This document shows positions 1 to 10,292 of a DNA stretch of 22,934 nucleotides, piece after piece (position 1 is the first letter of the stretch; every line of letters begins with the position of its first letter). This stretch comes from Sandaracinaceae bacterium (GTDB taxonomy: Bacteria; Myxococcota_A; Polyangia; Polyangiales; Houyiibacteriaceae): the NCBI GenBank assembly GCA_016706685.1, contig JADJJE010000054.1:1-22934 (forward strand). Reading direction: 5' to 3'. Under the pieces are notes generated by a model. That model searched no databases. It was given only the letters and a program-made list of their open reading frames with translations, and had not been told where the DNA came from. Both the position numbers and the translations under genes were made by a program.

Positions 1-1795
1 GATCGGGTCACGTCGTATGTGGTCGGGCAGCCCCGGCGCGTCTGGGACCCATGGTTGCATCCTCGGGCGACGATGGCACGCGCGGAGGCAACTACGCGGA
101 CTGGCCTCCCGCATTTCGGACAAACCGCCCGCTGCGCCGAGAATACGGCGGCGGTGGCCTCGTCGGCACGACACCGTCCACCAGCCACGAGGCTCAACTT
201 TGATGCGTGAGCGCGTCGCCGGCGCTCGATGTTCCAGCCACAGGGCACCAGGACTCCTCGCGATGTTCGTTCCTTCCACGGTCCGGCCAAGGCGCCAGAC
301 AACCTCGGTGTGGACGTCGCGACGAGCCGAACCCCTGCTCGCGACGATCTGTGCCGTCAGTCCGCAAGTACGCTGGATCAGACGACCAGCCACTCCCGCG
401 GCGCCCGATGGTCGCGTAAGGCGCGTTGCCAGCACACTCGTTCACCACGGAGTCCGTCTGGCCGCGGACGGTCACGGACATCACCCCGGTCGCGTCCCAG
501 GTCGCCTCCGCCCCGAGAGAACGCCATCGCGAGGAACGCTTCCACAACGCCGGAGCAGCACGGTGCGCTTCGAGGTGTTCCGGCGGAACGCCGGGATCGC
601 CTCGGCGGTCCCACAGCAGGCGGAGTTGGGGGCGGCGGCAGGCTCGCCGGGTGCGCGTGCCCGCATCGATCCATGTGGCGCGCGAGCTGCTCGAAGCCGC
701 GCACGTCCGCGCGCTGTCGGGCACCACTCGGTGCCAGAACCGGACCATCCGGGCTGCGCCCCTGCATGGCCGCGAGGAGGGACGCGCACGCAGGAAGCGG
801 CGCCGCGCCATCCTGGATCGGGGCATCGAAGAGGGTGGATCAGTCGGCCGACACTTACGAGCGACTGCTCAGAGGCTAGCGCCGGGCTCGGGTGGCTCGG
901 GGGGTCAGCTGCGGAGGATTCTCGACTCTGCTCCGGGTGAAGGTGAACGTCCAGCGTGGCGAGTCTCGGTTCGGAACCGTGGCCGAACGCCGTGGGCGTC
1001 TCACCTCGGCGCGCGAACTGGAACCCCGGGGCCCTGGCCCCGCGACGCCTCCGGGGGCGACCTCCACCGCGCCGCCGCAGCGCGCGCCACGACTGCGCAC
1101 CGGGGCAGCTCACGGCGGCGTCGGGGACGCCGCTGCACTGGAAGTACGTCACCGCAGCGCGCGATCCACGCGATTTCCTCGCGAGCCCCCGCAGCTGGCT
1201 GACGTCGATGGCCGCCCAGGCTCGAAGCCATTGGCTTACGGCCGACGCGATCTGCGCACGCCGCGGGGACGGACCATCCTGCTGCGCGAAGCCCGACCGT
1301 CACGAGCCGCGGGCCCAGCCACGAGGACCTGCGCGCGCATTGCGCTTCAGGCGCGTCTTTCGCGAGCGACTTCGGCGTCGGCCGTGGGGAGAGTGTGGCC
1401 CTCAACAAAAGCAGCCAGGCCCCGGGCCGCGTGGCGCAGTCCGCTGCATCCAGGGAAGTCTCGCCAGGCTCCGTCGTACCTCTTTCTTTGGTCTCGGCGC
1501 GTCCTACCGCCACCAGGGGGCCCAGCGCGTCCTGCCAGGCCACGCTCGGATCACCGCTCACGGCTGCGCGCGGCCCGCAGCGCCGCCCTTCGCGCATCTC
1601 GGCGCGCTCGCCACGCCGAAGATAAACCTCGGCGGGGTCGGAACCAGCGGCTCCGAGGTCCTCGTCGCTCACGCCATCGCGCCGGGCGTCCTCGATCAGC
1701 TCCGGGGATCAGGCCCACGTGGTCATTGACCGCGGATTGAACCGCGCACCCCACTGGGGGCCGAAACAGCACGTCACCCGCCTAGGACTGAACGG
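1..1795 (-). other. Unresolved, heavily frameshifted coding-like region
   Basis: I cannot name a gene here. Protein-like stretches with GC-rich third positions occur on the minus strand in alternating frames: around 1700-1585 (contains LIEDARRDGVSDEDLG across a slip), 1265-1093 (contains SAVSQWLRAWAAIDVSQL, then TYFQCSGVPDAAVSCPGA) and 517-395 (contains TWDATGVMSVTVRGQTDS and VVNECAGNAPYAT). The scattered cysteines and beta-rich last stretch would suit a secreted protein, but this is weak. Long plus-strand frames over the same bases are Arg/Pro/Ala-rich and look like shadows. It could be one or two frameshifted genes or true decay. No start, stop or family can be fixed. Confidence 0.35.
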
Positions 1796-1869
1796 ATGAG
1801 GTGATCCGGATCGCTCTGCAGGGCTGCCCAACCGGACTCTCGCAGAGCTGGCCTGGCTTGCCCACCACG

Positions 1870-2895
1870 AGTCAAAGCGAAGCACTCGGCCGGGTCCACC
1901 ACCTGGCTGATGAAGCGCGGTGGTCGCACCAGGCCTCGCCCATAACGCCCGTGCGGTCGGCTTCAGCGGCAGCCCGTTGATAGGTGATGCCGTCGTGAGC
2001 GGCCAGGCGTTGGTGTTGCACTACCGGCACCCGGTCTTCCTTTTCCACTGTCACATAGGCACGCGCGAACTGTTTCTTTGAAGGGATTGGATCCACCACC
2101 GAGATCGTGCCGTGGCTCATCTCCATCACATGCGCAGCTCGCCCAGCGGCTGGAGCCCGGCGGCCTGGCGGTAAAGGGACCTTCGAGCGCCAGCATGCGG
2201 ATCCGCCCGGGTGTGCGGGCTTTATTGCCGGTGACGCTGCGAAGCCGGTCATCGAGCGGCGGCTCGAGAAACTCCCGCGGCGGCTTTGAAGCCCCGTAGA
2301 AGTTGCCGCCGTCGAACTGAGGCGGACACGCCCGTGTTGCAGTCCAGCGTGAAGTTCGATAGTGCCCGCTGTTGACATGCGTTGCCCAGCTCGATGGCCG
2401 CGGCTGCCAACGCCCGCCGAGAAGGCATTGTCGTACTTGAGCACGGGGAACAGCGCACGCACGCCGCGGTGCGTGGTAGTGGGCCGGACGCTGGCGCTCG
2501 AAAGCCGCGTCGCACGGGAAGCCTCGCGCGGAACCGAAAAGGGAAGACGGGTTCGAGATCCTCGTTGCCCAGGATGACGGCCAGCTCGCCGGACGCGGTG
2601 ACCTCGCGGGCCTCGGCCGGGCTCACGATGGAACCAGCAATCGCCAAGCCACCTGACTGCGCGTCGATGGCGCTTCCATGGCGGCGAGGCCTCGTCAAAT
2701 GCCCGCGGTCCACGCCCACCATGTCGTTACAAGGTGGCGCACCGACGGCGTTGACGGTCACCGAGGTGCCAGCACCTGGTTTGCCCGTGGCGTGCTGCAC
2801 CGCCGCGGCACGGGCCGCTCCAGGTACGCGCGCTCAGCCACTTGTAGTACTGCACTTGCGTGGAAGCCTCGCGCTTGGGTGAACCCGGAAGTCGA
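1870..2895 (-). CDS. Hypothetical protein, frameshifted, unrecognised
   Basis: Minus-strand coding signal continues directly after the stop of the lipoprotein gene at 2896. Convincing segments in different frames include QVQYYKWLSAR (about 2855-2825), SIVSPAEAREVTASGELAVI then LGNEDLEPVFPF (about 2630-2540), LFPVLKYDNAFSAGV (about 2455-2410), EMSHGTISVVDPIPSKKQFA then RAYVTVEKEDRVPVV (about 2120-2030) and DGITYQRAAAEADRTG (about 1990-1940). At least four slips are needed to join them. The product would be about 340 residues. I see no clear transmembrane segment and do not recognise the family. It may be cotranscribed with the preceding lipoprotein, which ends immediately upstream, so an envelope-related role is possible but unproven. 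The 3' boundary near 1870 is approximate. Confidence 0.4.
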
Positions 2896-3765
2896 CTAGC
2901 CGCTCGTGTCGTGGTTGGACTCCGGAGTGCCCCCAGGCGACCAGGGGGCGTCCCGAGGGTGCCCACGTCGGTGTTCGCCCCCGTCGAAGAAGTAGCCACA
3001 CCAGATCGCGGCGTCCCGAGGCGCGGAAGCGCTCGCAGTCCGGGTAGCGCAGACTCGACGCCCAGGCGGTGGAAGGGCGCGCCGTGGAATATGCCCCCGC
3101 CCCCGAAGCCGGGGTTGGTGGCAGGTGGGTGCGTCGACGAAGCCGAACAGGTCTCCATCATCGAAGGTGCCGCGCGTAGACTCGCCCGTGGCGTCCAGCG
3201 TCATCTCCGAAACGACGTAAGCCCCTCGGCTGGGCGAGGCGAAACGCCAGCTTGCTCGGGGTCCGCAGTGAGTCCGAGAGCGCTGATCGAAGCGCCCTGT
3301 GCGGCGGCGGCTTCCCTGCGACGCGGGGAGACCCGCTCGGTTCGTGAGCTGCGCTGACTTCCCACCTCGGCCGGCGACACGAAGGTGTCGTCCAGCAGCT
3401 CCACCTCGTTCTCCGAGCGTGGCCGCGCGCTTTCAAGCTCGTCCACTCGGACACCAGGTAGTTCCGGTCCTGGTCGTAGATCAGATAGGTCCCGGAGGTC
3501 CGACGCCTTCAGTGCGAGCGCAACGGCATATCCCAGAATGCGTCCGCCGAACTCATAGCCGGTGCCCTCGAACGCACCAAGGAGCGCGTGTTCCGGCTGC
3601 AGGGGCGCAGTGGCGTCCATGACGGGCAGCCTCGTTGAACTGCGTAGAGGTTCTCGTGGGGCCGGCAGAGGCGGGCGGCACTGACAGACGTCGTCGCCGC
3701 AGCCCAGCGCCAGGAGGCCCAAAACACTTAGCAAATACGCGAGGGGGAGCGCCGCATGCGCGCAT
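2896..3765 (-). CDS. Probable lipoprotein, unknown function, frameshifted
   Basis: The N-terminus reads as a lipoprotein signal: a start at 3765 (alternative 3757), a hydrophobic stretch LPLAYLLSVLGLLALG and a lipobox LALGC followed by GDDVCQC. One slip near 3755 is needed to join start and signal. Later segments are GAFEGTGYEFGGRILGYAVA (about 3570-3510), SENEVELLDDTFVSPAEVG (about 3415-3360) and MTLDATGESTRGTFDDGD then LFGFVDAPT (3204-3125). The last frame ends at TAG 2896-2898. Expected length is about 290 residues, exported and lipid-anchored. The family is not recognised. It is divergent from the glycan-binding-domain gene that starts near 3896, and the two may share a control region. 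Confidence 0.55.
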
Positions 3766-3895
3766 TCGATCTACGCTGTCCGCGCCCGGTAGATAAACAG
3801 TGGCGATGTGATCGACGATGGCCCTGCGTCGCTGACGCCCGGACAGAATGGTTGATAACGCGCCGCGGGTTAACGGCGCAAAGGGGCAGGAGACA
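3766..3895. promoter_or_regulatory. Divergent intergenic region with a GC inverted repeat
   Basis: These 130 bases separate two divergent envelope-protein genes, so both promoters should lie here. GCGCCG at 3860-3865 and CGGCGC at 3874-3879 form a perfect 6-bp inverted repeat around an 8-base centre that includes part of a GTTAAC site. A purine-rich AGGAG at 3888-3892 precedes ATG 3896 by three bases and ATG 3905 by twelve, and may be the ribosome binding site for the plus-strand gene. I see no convincing -35/-10 pair. The regulatory role is inferred from position only. Confidence 0.3.
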
Positions 3896-5140
3896 ATGCG
3901 CGCCATGGAATATCCTCGCTGTGGGTTAGAGGGGTGGTCGCGAGCGCTTGGATGATGCTGACGCCGCTGGTGGGTTTTGCTCGGGAGGAGACCCGAAGCA
4001 AAAGGGCTGACAGAACGCCCCCGACGCCACAGCCGAGCCTGCGAGCGGGGGCTGAGCGGGCAGCCTGCCGGACCTGGAGGCCACCGTCGGCCCCGAGGGC
4101 GCCGCCCCCGGGCCTAACCGTCGTGAGCGAACACCGCCGTGGCCAACGAGAGCAGACCGGCTGGGTGGACCGCGCACCACCGTGCAGACCACCGGCCACC
4201 ACCAGCGCGTACCGCGACGAGCCGCGCCAGATCGACTTCCCTCTTCGACGGTGAGCCACGGGCCGCACGTGGAACTCCGCCACCGTGCCCGAGGGCGACC
4301 TCCTCCTCGCAGCATCCACGTGCGCATCCCGGCGGCGCGCGCGTGCACGCCATCGACCTCACGTGTGGCTTCACCAAGGTGCAGGCACGAGCGATCTCTT
4401 CGCGGGCAACCGCCGCCTGCGCCGCGTGCGCGTGCGGCACCCGGGTGGCGAAGTGCTGGCCACGCTGAACACCGAGGAGCAGCGGCTGCAACGAATCCCG
4501 GTGACGGGCGAGGCGGGCGACTACGAGATCGAGATCCTGGAGTGGGTGGCGGGCGCGCGGCCCACGTGGCGCGAGCTCTGCATCTCGGAGATCCGTGTGG
4601 GGCGTGGCCGACGCGACGCGCCGCGCGCTGCGGCCCCGCGCTGCTGGGGGGCGTGCAGCCGGGCGGTGGTGGCCGCGGTGGCGGCGCGGGACCGAAGGCG
4701 CCGGACGCTGCTCGAGGGAGACGAAGGGGCCTCAGAAGAAGGCGACGACGAGGAGGGCCTCGATGACAGCGAACCGGCCAACGCCGCGCCGATCATCGCG
4801 CAGCGCGCCGCTGGCCTGCAGATCACGCGCCTCGAGCTCGCCCCCGAGATGGACGGGCGCACGCCGCTCGGCCGCGCACCACGCATCGGAGCTGCAAGGT
4901 CACGAACAGTCCACTGCTACTTCGAGCCGACCACCGAACCGCCACGGCGGCACCGTGGCGCTCGCCCGGGGGGGACATCAACGGTGGCAGCCGTGGCGCT
5001 CCCACGGGATCAGGTGGCCGCCAACCGTCGCTTCGTGATCTACCGCTCACGTCGGTGAGCTGGCGCCGGCCCGGCACCGCCACTGCGTGGTGCGGCAGGG
5101 AACCGACGAGCTAGGCGCATCCGTTCACGATCACAAGTGA
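3896..5140 (+). CDS. Exported NADase-type glycan-binding domain protein, DUF2914-like C-terminus
   Basis: The best-supported domain lies at about 4230-4610. It has SLFDGEP, then VHAIDLTCGFTKVQ, DLFAGNRRLRRVRV, NTEEQRLQRIPV and ARPTWRELCISEIRV. This order (DG turn, rigid first strand, N-R-x-K/R-x-V strand, Q-x-I/L-x-V strand, C-I-S-E-I end) is the pattern of bacterial NADase-type glycan-binding, F5/8-like jellyroll domains. An acidic linker follows (about 4715-4780). The tail starts LQITRLELAPEMDGRTPLG and continues with a CYFE segment near 4915 and NRRFVIYRS near 5025, resembling DUF2914-type beta domains. A hydrophobic stretch VASAWMMLTPLVGFA near 3937-3980 may be a signal peptide. Several slips join the parts. 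The start (3896 or 3905) and the stop (TGA 5138-5140, or slightly further) are uncertain. Likely a surface or periplasmic binding protein; its ligand is unknown. Confidence 0.6.
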
Positions 5141-5147
5141 CGCGCCG

Positions 5148-6498
5148 CTAGGCGGCAGGGCGATCTCTGGCCAGGCGCCGCGCGTGGACGGCTGAGCGCG
5201 CAGGGCGCGGCCTCGTGGCGCTCGGCCACCCCTCGCGCACCGGCGCGAGCCCAGTTGCACCCCCCTGCCCGGCCCGTCGCTCACGGTGAAAAGGCACGAA
5301 GATGCGCTCCTCGGCGCCCGGTGGGATGCCCTGCGCCCTCGTCAACGCACGCGGATGAGCAGCTCGCCGCCGGCCGTGGTGAGCGACCTCCACGCGGCTC
5401 TCGCGGGCGCGTGTGCGGAGCGCGTTGCGCAGCAGATTGTCGAGCGCGCGTCCCAGCAGCTCGGGCTCCACCAAGGCACGGGTGGCCTCCGACGCGCGCA
5501 GCACGAGCGTGACGTCGGCGAGCGTGGCGGCGTCCGTGAAGCGGCGGATGGAGTCGCGCACGATCTCTCGGACGTCCGCGAGGCGCTCTTCCCGCGGCGC
5601 AGCGCGCGCTTGCCCGAGGCCCAGCAGCTCCTGCGCCATGGTCTCGAGCCGGGTCACCTCGGCGCCCACCTCCTCGAGCGCCTCGCGCAGTTCAGCGTCT
5701 TCGCGCGGGCGGCGCAGGCTCACGTCCACCGTGGCGCGCAGCGTGGCCAGCGGCGTGCGCAGCTCGTGCGCCGCCCGCCAGAAGCCGCTCACGCGCGCTG
5801 CGGTCTTCGCGCATGCGCACGGTGGCGCGGCTCACGGCGGCCCGCAGCTCCCCCACCACGTCGGGCAGGTCGTCCACGGGCGGCTCGCGGTCCAAGCGCC
5901 CCTCGCCCAGGGCCTGCACGTGCGCGGCGATCCCCTCAAGCCGGCGAGCCCAGCCAGCGCGCGTGCCGGCGCTGCGCCACCGAAGAGCGCCAGCGCCACC
6001 AGCAGCAACCCGAGCGCGCTCGAGCGCCAGTAGGCGCCCATGGTGCGGTCCACTCCGTCGAGGCTGCTGGCGTTTACAGCGCGTGCGGGCGGCCATCCGG
6101 GCTGGGCACGCGCAGCGTCAGGATGCGGTCCCGACCTGCGTACGGAACACCGGCTCTCCGCCCTCCGGAGGCGGCAGGCGCTCGGGCATGAGCGGGTTGG
6201 CGCGCCCCACCATCTGGCGCGTTCCGTCGGGCCCATAGATGGCGGCGGCCGCGGACTCGAGCGACCCGCTCGACAGCAGCGCAGCACGCACCGGTGAGTC
6301 GTCGGCGTGCAAGTGCGGGAGGCCATCCGTGCGGTCGAAGAGGCTCACCGACTCGGAGGCCGCCTGGGCGCTGAGCGACTGATCGAGCGCCGCCAGCAGC
6401 GAGCGCTGGAAGAGCAGGCCCACGCCGACCCCCGCGATGCTCATGAGCGAGAGCGGCAGCGCGACGCCGTACGCCAGGAGGCGCCGGTCGAGCCTCAT
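5148..6498 (-). CDS. Sensor histidine kinase of the metal-efflux operon (CzcS-like)
   Basis: This is a membrane histidine kinase of about 450 residues. It starts MRLDRRLLAYGVALPLSLMS at 6498, with TM1 within residues 9-30, a periplasmic sensor of about 130 residues (SAQAASESVSLFDRTDG and HADDSPVRAALLSSG), TM2 (ALGLLLVALALFGGA, about 6025-5980) and a HAMP-like segment (LGEGRLDREPPVDDLPDVVG). The kinase core follows: H-box HELRTPLATLRATVDVSL near 5770, N-box LDNLLRNAL near 5430, and a G-box region GIPPGAEERIFVPFHRER near 5330-5270. Slips occur in TM2/HAMP, between HAMP and the H-box, and in the ATPase domain. Its ATG overlaps the regulator's TGA (ATGA, 6498-6495). By context it should sense periplasmic metal and phosphorylate the adjacent regulator. 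The inducing metal cannot be read from sequence. Confidence 0.85.
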
Positions 6499-7180
6499 CG
6501 TTCTGGCTCCGCAGGAGACAGGCGAAAGCCTACGCCCCGTACCGCCACGATGCGCGCGGACCTTCGGGGCCGAGGGCGTCCAGCTTGCAGCGCAGGTAGC
6601 CCACGTACACGTCGAGGATGTTGGAGGTCGCCCTCGAAGCCCCAGCCCCACACGGCGGTGAGCAGGTGGCTACGCGTCATCACGTCGCCGGCGTGCGTGA
6701 AGGGTTCCGTGGGCCAGCGACAGCTCGCGCGGCGAAAGCGAGACCTCGGCCTCGCCGCGCCGCAGATGGTGGCGCCGCCCGTCGAGCCGCCACCCCCCCT
6801 GCCGGCGTCACGCTGGCGCCGACGGCGCGCCGCTGCAGCGCCTCGAGACGCGCCACCAGCTCCGCGAACGCGAAGGGCTTCACCAGGTAGTCGTCGGCGC
6901 CGGCCCGCAGGCCCGTCACGCGCTCGCCCACCTCGCCGCGGGCCGTCAGCATGAGGACCGGCAGCCGCAGCCCCTCCGCGCGCCACGCTCGCAGCAGGCT
7001 CGGGCCGTCCACGTCCGGCAGCATCCAGTCCAGCACCACCACGTCGTAGACCACGTCCAGCACCTGCCGGCGCGCATCGGCCGCGGTGCCGCAGACGTCC
7101 ACCACGTGGCCCTCTTCACGCAGGCCGCGCGCCACCTTCTCGGCCAGGCGGGCCTCGTCTTCCACCAACAGGATGCGCAT
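6495..7180 (-). CDS. OmpR/PhoB-family response regulator (CzcR-like)
   Basis: The receiver domain is intact: MRILLVEDEARLAEKVARGL has the acidic pair (D8, E9), the phospho-acceptor is D51 in VVVLDWMLPDVDG, T79 lies in LMLTARGE and K101 in DDYLVKPF. The C-terminal winged-helix DNA-binding domain is split by slips but recognisable: a REL stretch near 6725, SHLLTAVWGWGFEGD near 6670-6625, and ARIVAVRGVGFRLSPAEPER ending at TGA 6497-6495. Length is about 228 residues, normal for the family. I chose ATG 7180 because the family begins MRILLVEDE; ATG 7189 would add three residues. It begins 16 bases after the czcA stop, so it is almost certainly in the same transcript, and likely controls this operon. 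Confidence 0.9.
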
Positions 7181-7196
7181 GCAGGCCATGGTTCTA

Positions 7197-10100
7197 TCAG
7201 GAAGCCACGTCCTCCGCCGGGGCACCTTCGCGGACCCCGAGCAAGCGGGCCAGGTAGGGGTAGAGCACGGGCAGCAGCAAGAGACTGACGGTGGTGGAGG
7301 TCACGAGGCCGCCCACTACCACCGTGGCCAGCGGGCGCTGCACCTCGGCGCCCACGCCGGTGGCCAACATCATGGGCACGAACCCGAAGGAGGCGACCAG
7401 CGCGGTGGTGGACACTGGCCTGAGCCGCGCGCGGGCGGCGTCGAGGGCGGCCTCGCGCGTGGGCTTTCCGGCCCGCATCTCCTCTTCGATGCGCGCCACC
7501 AGCACCACGCCGTTGAGCACCGCGATGCCCGACAGCGCAATGAACCCGATGGCCGCCGAGATGGATACGGGCAGCTCGCGCAGCGAGAGCAGAACGATGC
7601 CGCCCACCGCCGCGAAGGGGATGTGCAGCGCGATGATCAACACGGGCGCGAGCCGCCGGAACAGCAGCAGCAGCGTGGCCCCGATGCCCAGCAGCACCAG
7701 CGGGATGACCCACATGAGGCGCCGCTTGGCCGCCTCGAAGGCCTCGTACTGGCCACCCCAAACCAGGCGGAAGCCGTCCGGCATGCTCAGCCCCGCGAGC
7801 CGCCCGCGCGCGTCGCTGGCCACGCTGCCCAGGTCGCGCCCGCGCACGTTGAAGCCCACCGCGATGCGGCGCTCCGAGCGGTCATGGTAGATGGCGCTGG
7901 GCGTCTCGAGCGTGCGCACGGCCGCCACCGCGTCGAGCGGCACGAGCCCGCGCGCGGTGGGGATGGGCGTCTGCCCGAGCCCTGCGCTGGTGGGGGGGGC
8001 GTGAGCCGCACGCGGATGGGGATGCGCAGCACGTCGTCGTAGGTGGCGCCCGCCTCGAGTCCCACCTGATAGGCCTGGACCGCGTCCAGCACGTCGGCCA
8101 CGCGCAGCTCGTGGCGGGCCGCACGCAGCGCGTCGGGGACGACGTCCAGTAGCGGCACCTCGGGGGGCGCGAGGATGCGCACGTCCTCGGCACCCGGGAG
8201 CCCCTGGATGCGCCGCTCCACCTCCTCCGCGAGCCGACGGGCGGTGCCCAGCTCGGGGCCGTAGACGCTCACGCTCACGTCCGTGACGTCGCCGCCCACC
8301 AGCTCGTTGAAGCGCATCTGGATGGGTTGCGTGAAGGCGATCTCGTCGCCCGGCGCTGTCGCCTCGATGCGCTCGGCCAGCTCGGCCAGCAGCCGCTCGC
8401 GCGTCATGCCCGCCCGCCACCGCGACACCGGATGGAGCCGCACGAAGACATCCGACTGCTCGAGGCCCATGACGTCGGTGGCCACGGCCGGGCTGCCGAT
8501 GCGGCTGTGGATGGAGGCCACCTCGGGCACCTCGAGCGCGGCCTGCTCGAGCGCCGTGCCGAGCCGCGCGGCCTCGTGGATGGAGATGTCGGGCCGCCGT
8601 GTGCCCTGGATGACCAGGTCGCCCTCGTCCAGCTGCGGCACGAACGCCGTGCCCGCGCGCGCGAAGAGCGTGCCGCCACCCACCAGGCTGAGCAGCGCCA
8701 GCAGCGCCAGCAGGCCGGGCCGCCCGCTCACCCAGCGCAGCACGGGCGTGTGCACGCGCTCGAGCCAGCGCACCAGGCGGGGGGCGGTGGCGGGCATGTG
8801 CTCGCGGCGCACGAAGCGGGCCGTGGCCGCCGGGATGAACGTGAAGGTGAGCGCCAGCGCCGCGGCGAGCGCGAGCACCACCGTGATGGCCATGGGCTTG
8901 AACATCTTCCCGTCCACGCCCTCGAGCGCCAAGATGGGCACGTACACCATGAGGATGACGGCCACCGAGTACGCCACCGGGCGCGCCACCTCGGTGACGG
9001 CGCGGCGCATGGCCGCCGAGGGGTCCTCCTCTGGGTGCTCCGACCAGCGGTGGAAGATGGCCTCCACCAGCACCACGGCGCCGTCCACCAAGAGACCGAA
9101 GTCGATCGCGCCGAGGCTCATGAGGTTGCCCGGCACCTCGAGGGCCACCATTCCCACGACCGCGCCGAGCATGGCCAGCGGGATGGTCAGGGCCACCACC
9201 AGCGCGGCGCGCAGGCTGCCCAACATGAGGAACAGGATGATGGCCACCAATAGCCCACCCTCGAGCAGGTTCTTGCCCACGGTGCGGAGCGTGGCGTTCA
9301 CCAGGTCGCTGCGGTCGTAGATCGGCTCGATCTCCACGCCGCTCGGCAGCACGGCGCGCACCTCTGGCATGCGCGCGTGGATGCCCTCCAGCACCTCGAG
9401 CGCGTTCTCGCCACGCAGCATCTGGACCATCACGTAGACGCCCTCGCCGCGGCCCTCGGCGGTGGCCGTCCCGAGGCGTGGCTCGGCCAAGGCGCACCGC
9501 TGGCCACGTCGCCGATGCGCAGCGTCTCGCCGCCCGGAGCGGCCCGCAGGACGGCGCGCCTGAGGTCCCGTGGCTGGGAGGGAGCGCGGCCACGCATGAG
9601 CACGCGCCCCTCGCCCGCCGAGAGGGCGTCCCCCGGCACCGCGCCGCTCGAGGTCGAGACGGCGGCGCGCAGCTCCGCCAGCGAGACGCCGTGCGCGGCC
9701 ATGGCGATGGGGTCGCCGATCACGTCCATGGTGCGCCGCGTGCCGCCCCAGGTGTTGACCTCCACCACGCCCGGGACCGAGCGCAGGATCCAGGGCGCGC
9801 GCAGCTCCACCAGCTCCAGGATCTGCGTGGCGTCCGTAGCCTCGCCGTCCACGGCAAGTGGGAAGATCCTGCCGAGGCCGCCTTGTCAGCGGCCCAAGCT
9901 CAGGGGGTCTCGACGCCGGCGGGCAGCGGGGCAGGCCCACCAGGCGCTCGGCCACCAGCTGCCGTGCGCGCACGAGGTCCACGTCGTCCTGGAACACGGC
10001 GAGACCACGCTCAGCCCGTAGCGCGAGGAGGGGAGCGCTGCGTGGCCCCCTGGCTAGGCCGGCAGGCCGCCGAGCGCGATCTCGATGGGCCGCGTGACCA

Positions 10101-10292
10101 GACGCCCACCTCCTCGGGGTGTAGCCGGGCGCCTGCGGGGGAGCAGCTGCACCTGCGGACCGGTCACGTCCGGGCAGCGCATCCAACCGCAGGTTGCGCG
10201 CCGACAGGAGGGACGCCGCCGCGAGCGCCGCGACCACGGCGAGCACCGAACCCGCGCTCTCTCGATGGAGGCGGCAGCAGGCGCCTGATCAT
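7197..10292 (-). CDS. czcA: CzcA/CusA-type heavy-metal RND efflux pump
   Basis: Inner-membrane proton-driven pump of about 1031 residues, the normal size for heavy-metal RND proteins. The N-terminus is MIRRLL, then LAVVAALAAASLLSARNLRL and DALPDVTGPQVQ across a slip. Porter-domain motifs include VFQDDVDLVRARQLVAERLV and VPGVVEVNTWGG. TM4 carries GAIDFGLLVDGAVVLVEA. Nies' classification links a DFG-x-x-VDGAVV signature to divalent-cation exporters, unlike the GAMVDAAIVM form of copper/silver CusA, so CzcA-like is preferred. The C-terminal membrane half (about 7740-7200) is intact and ends LPVLYPYLARLLG plus a short tail. Main slips: a G8 run at 7992-7999, near 9475-9500, near 9860 and in the first 250 bases. 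Its ATG overlaps the adaptor stop (ATGA 10292-10289). The usual VEN of TM4 is VEA here. Confidence 0.9.

Noticed and set aside
17..1740. Long plus-strand open frames over the first 1.7 kb
   Set aside because: They are Arg/Pro/Ala-rich without domain-like segments; the minus strand has the better protein-like stretches.
7086..9320. Long plus-strand open frames opposite the czcA pump
   Set aside because: Composition is Arg/His/Gln or Ser/Thr-rich with no domain sense, while the minus strand carries continuous RND motifs.
7197..10292. Calling the pump CusA (copper/silver)
   Set aside because: TM4 has DFGLLVDGAVV, the divalent-cation type signature, rather than the CusA GAMVDAAIVM form.
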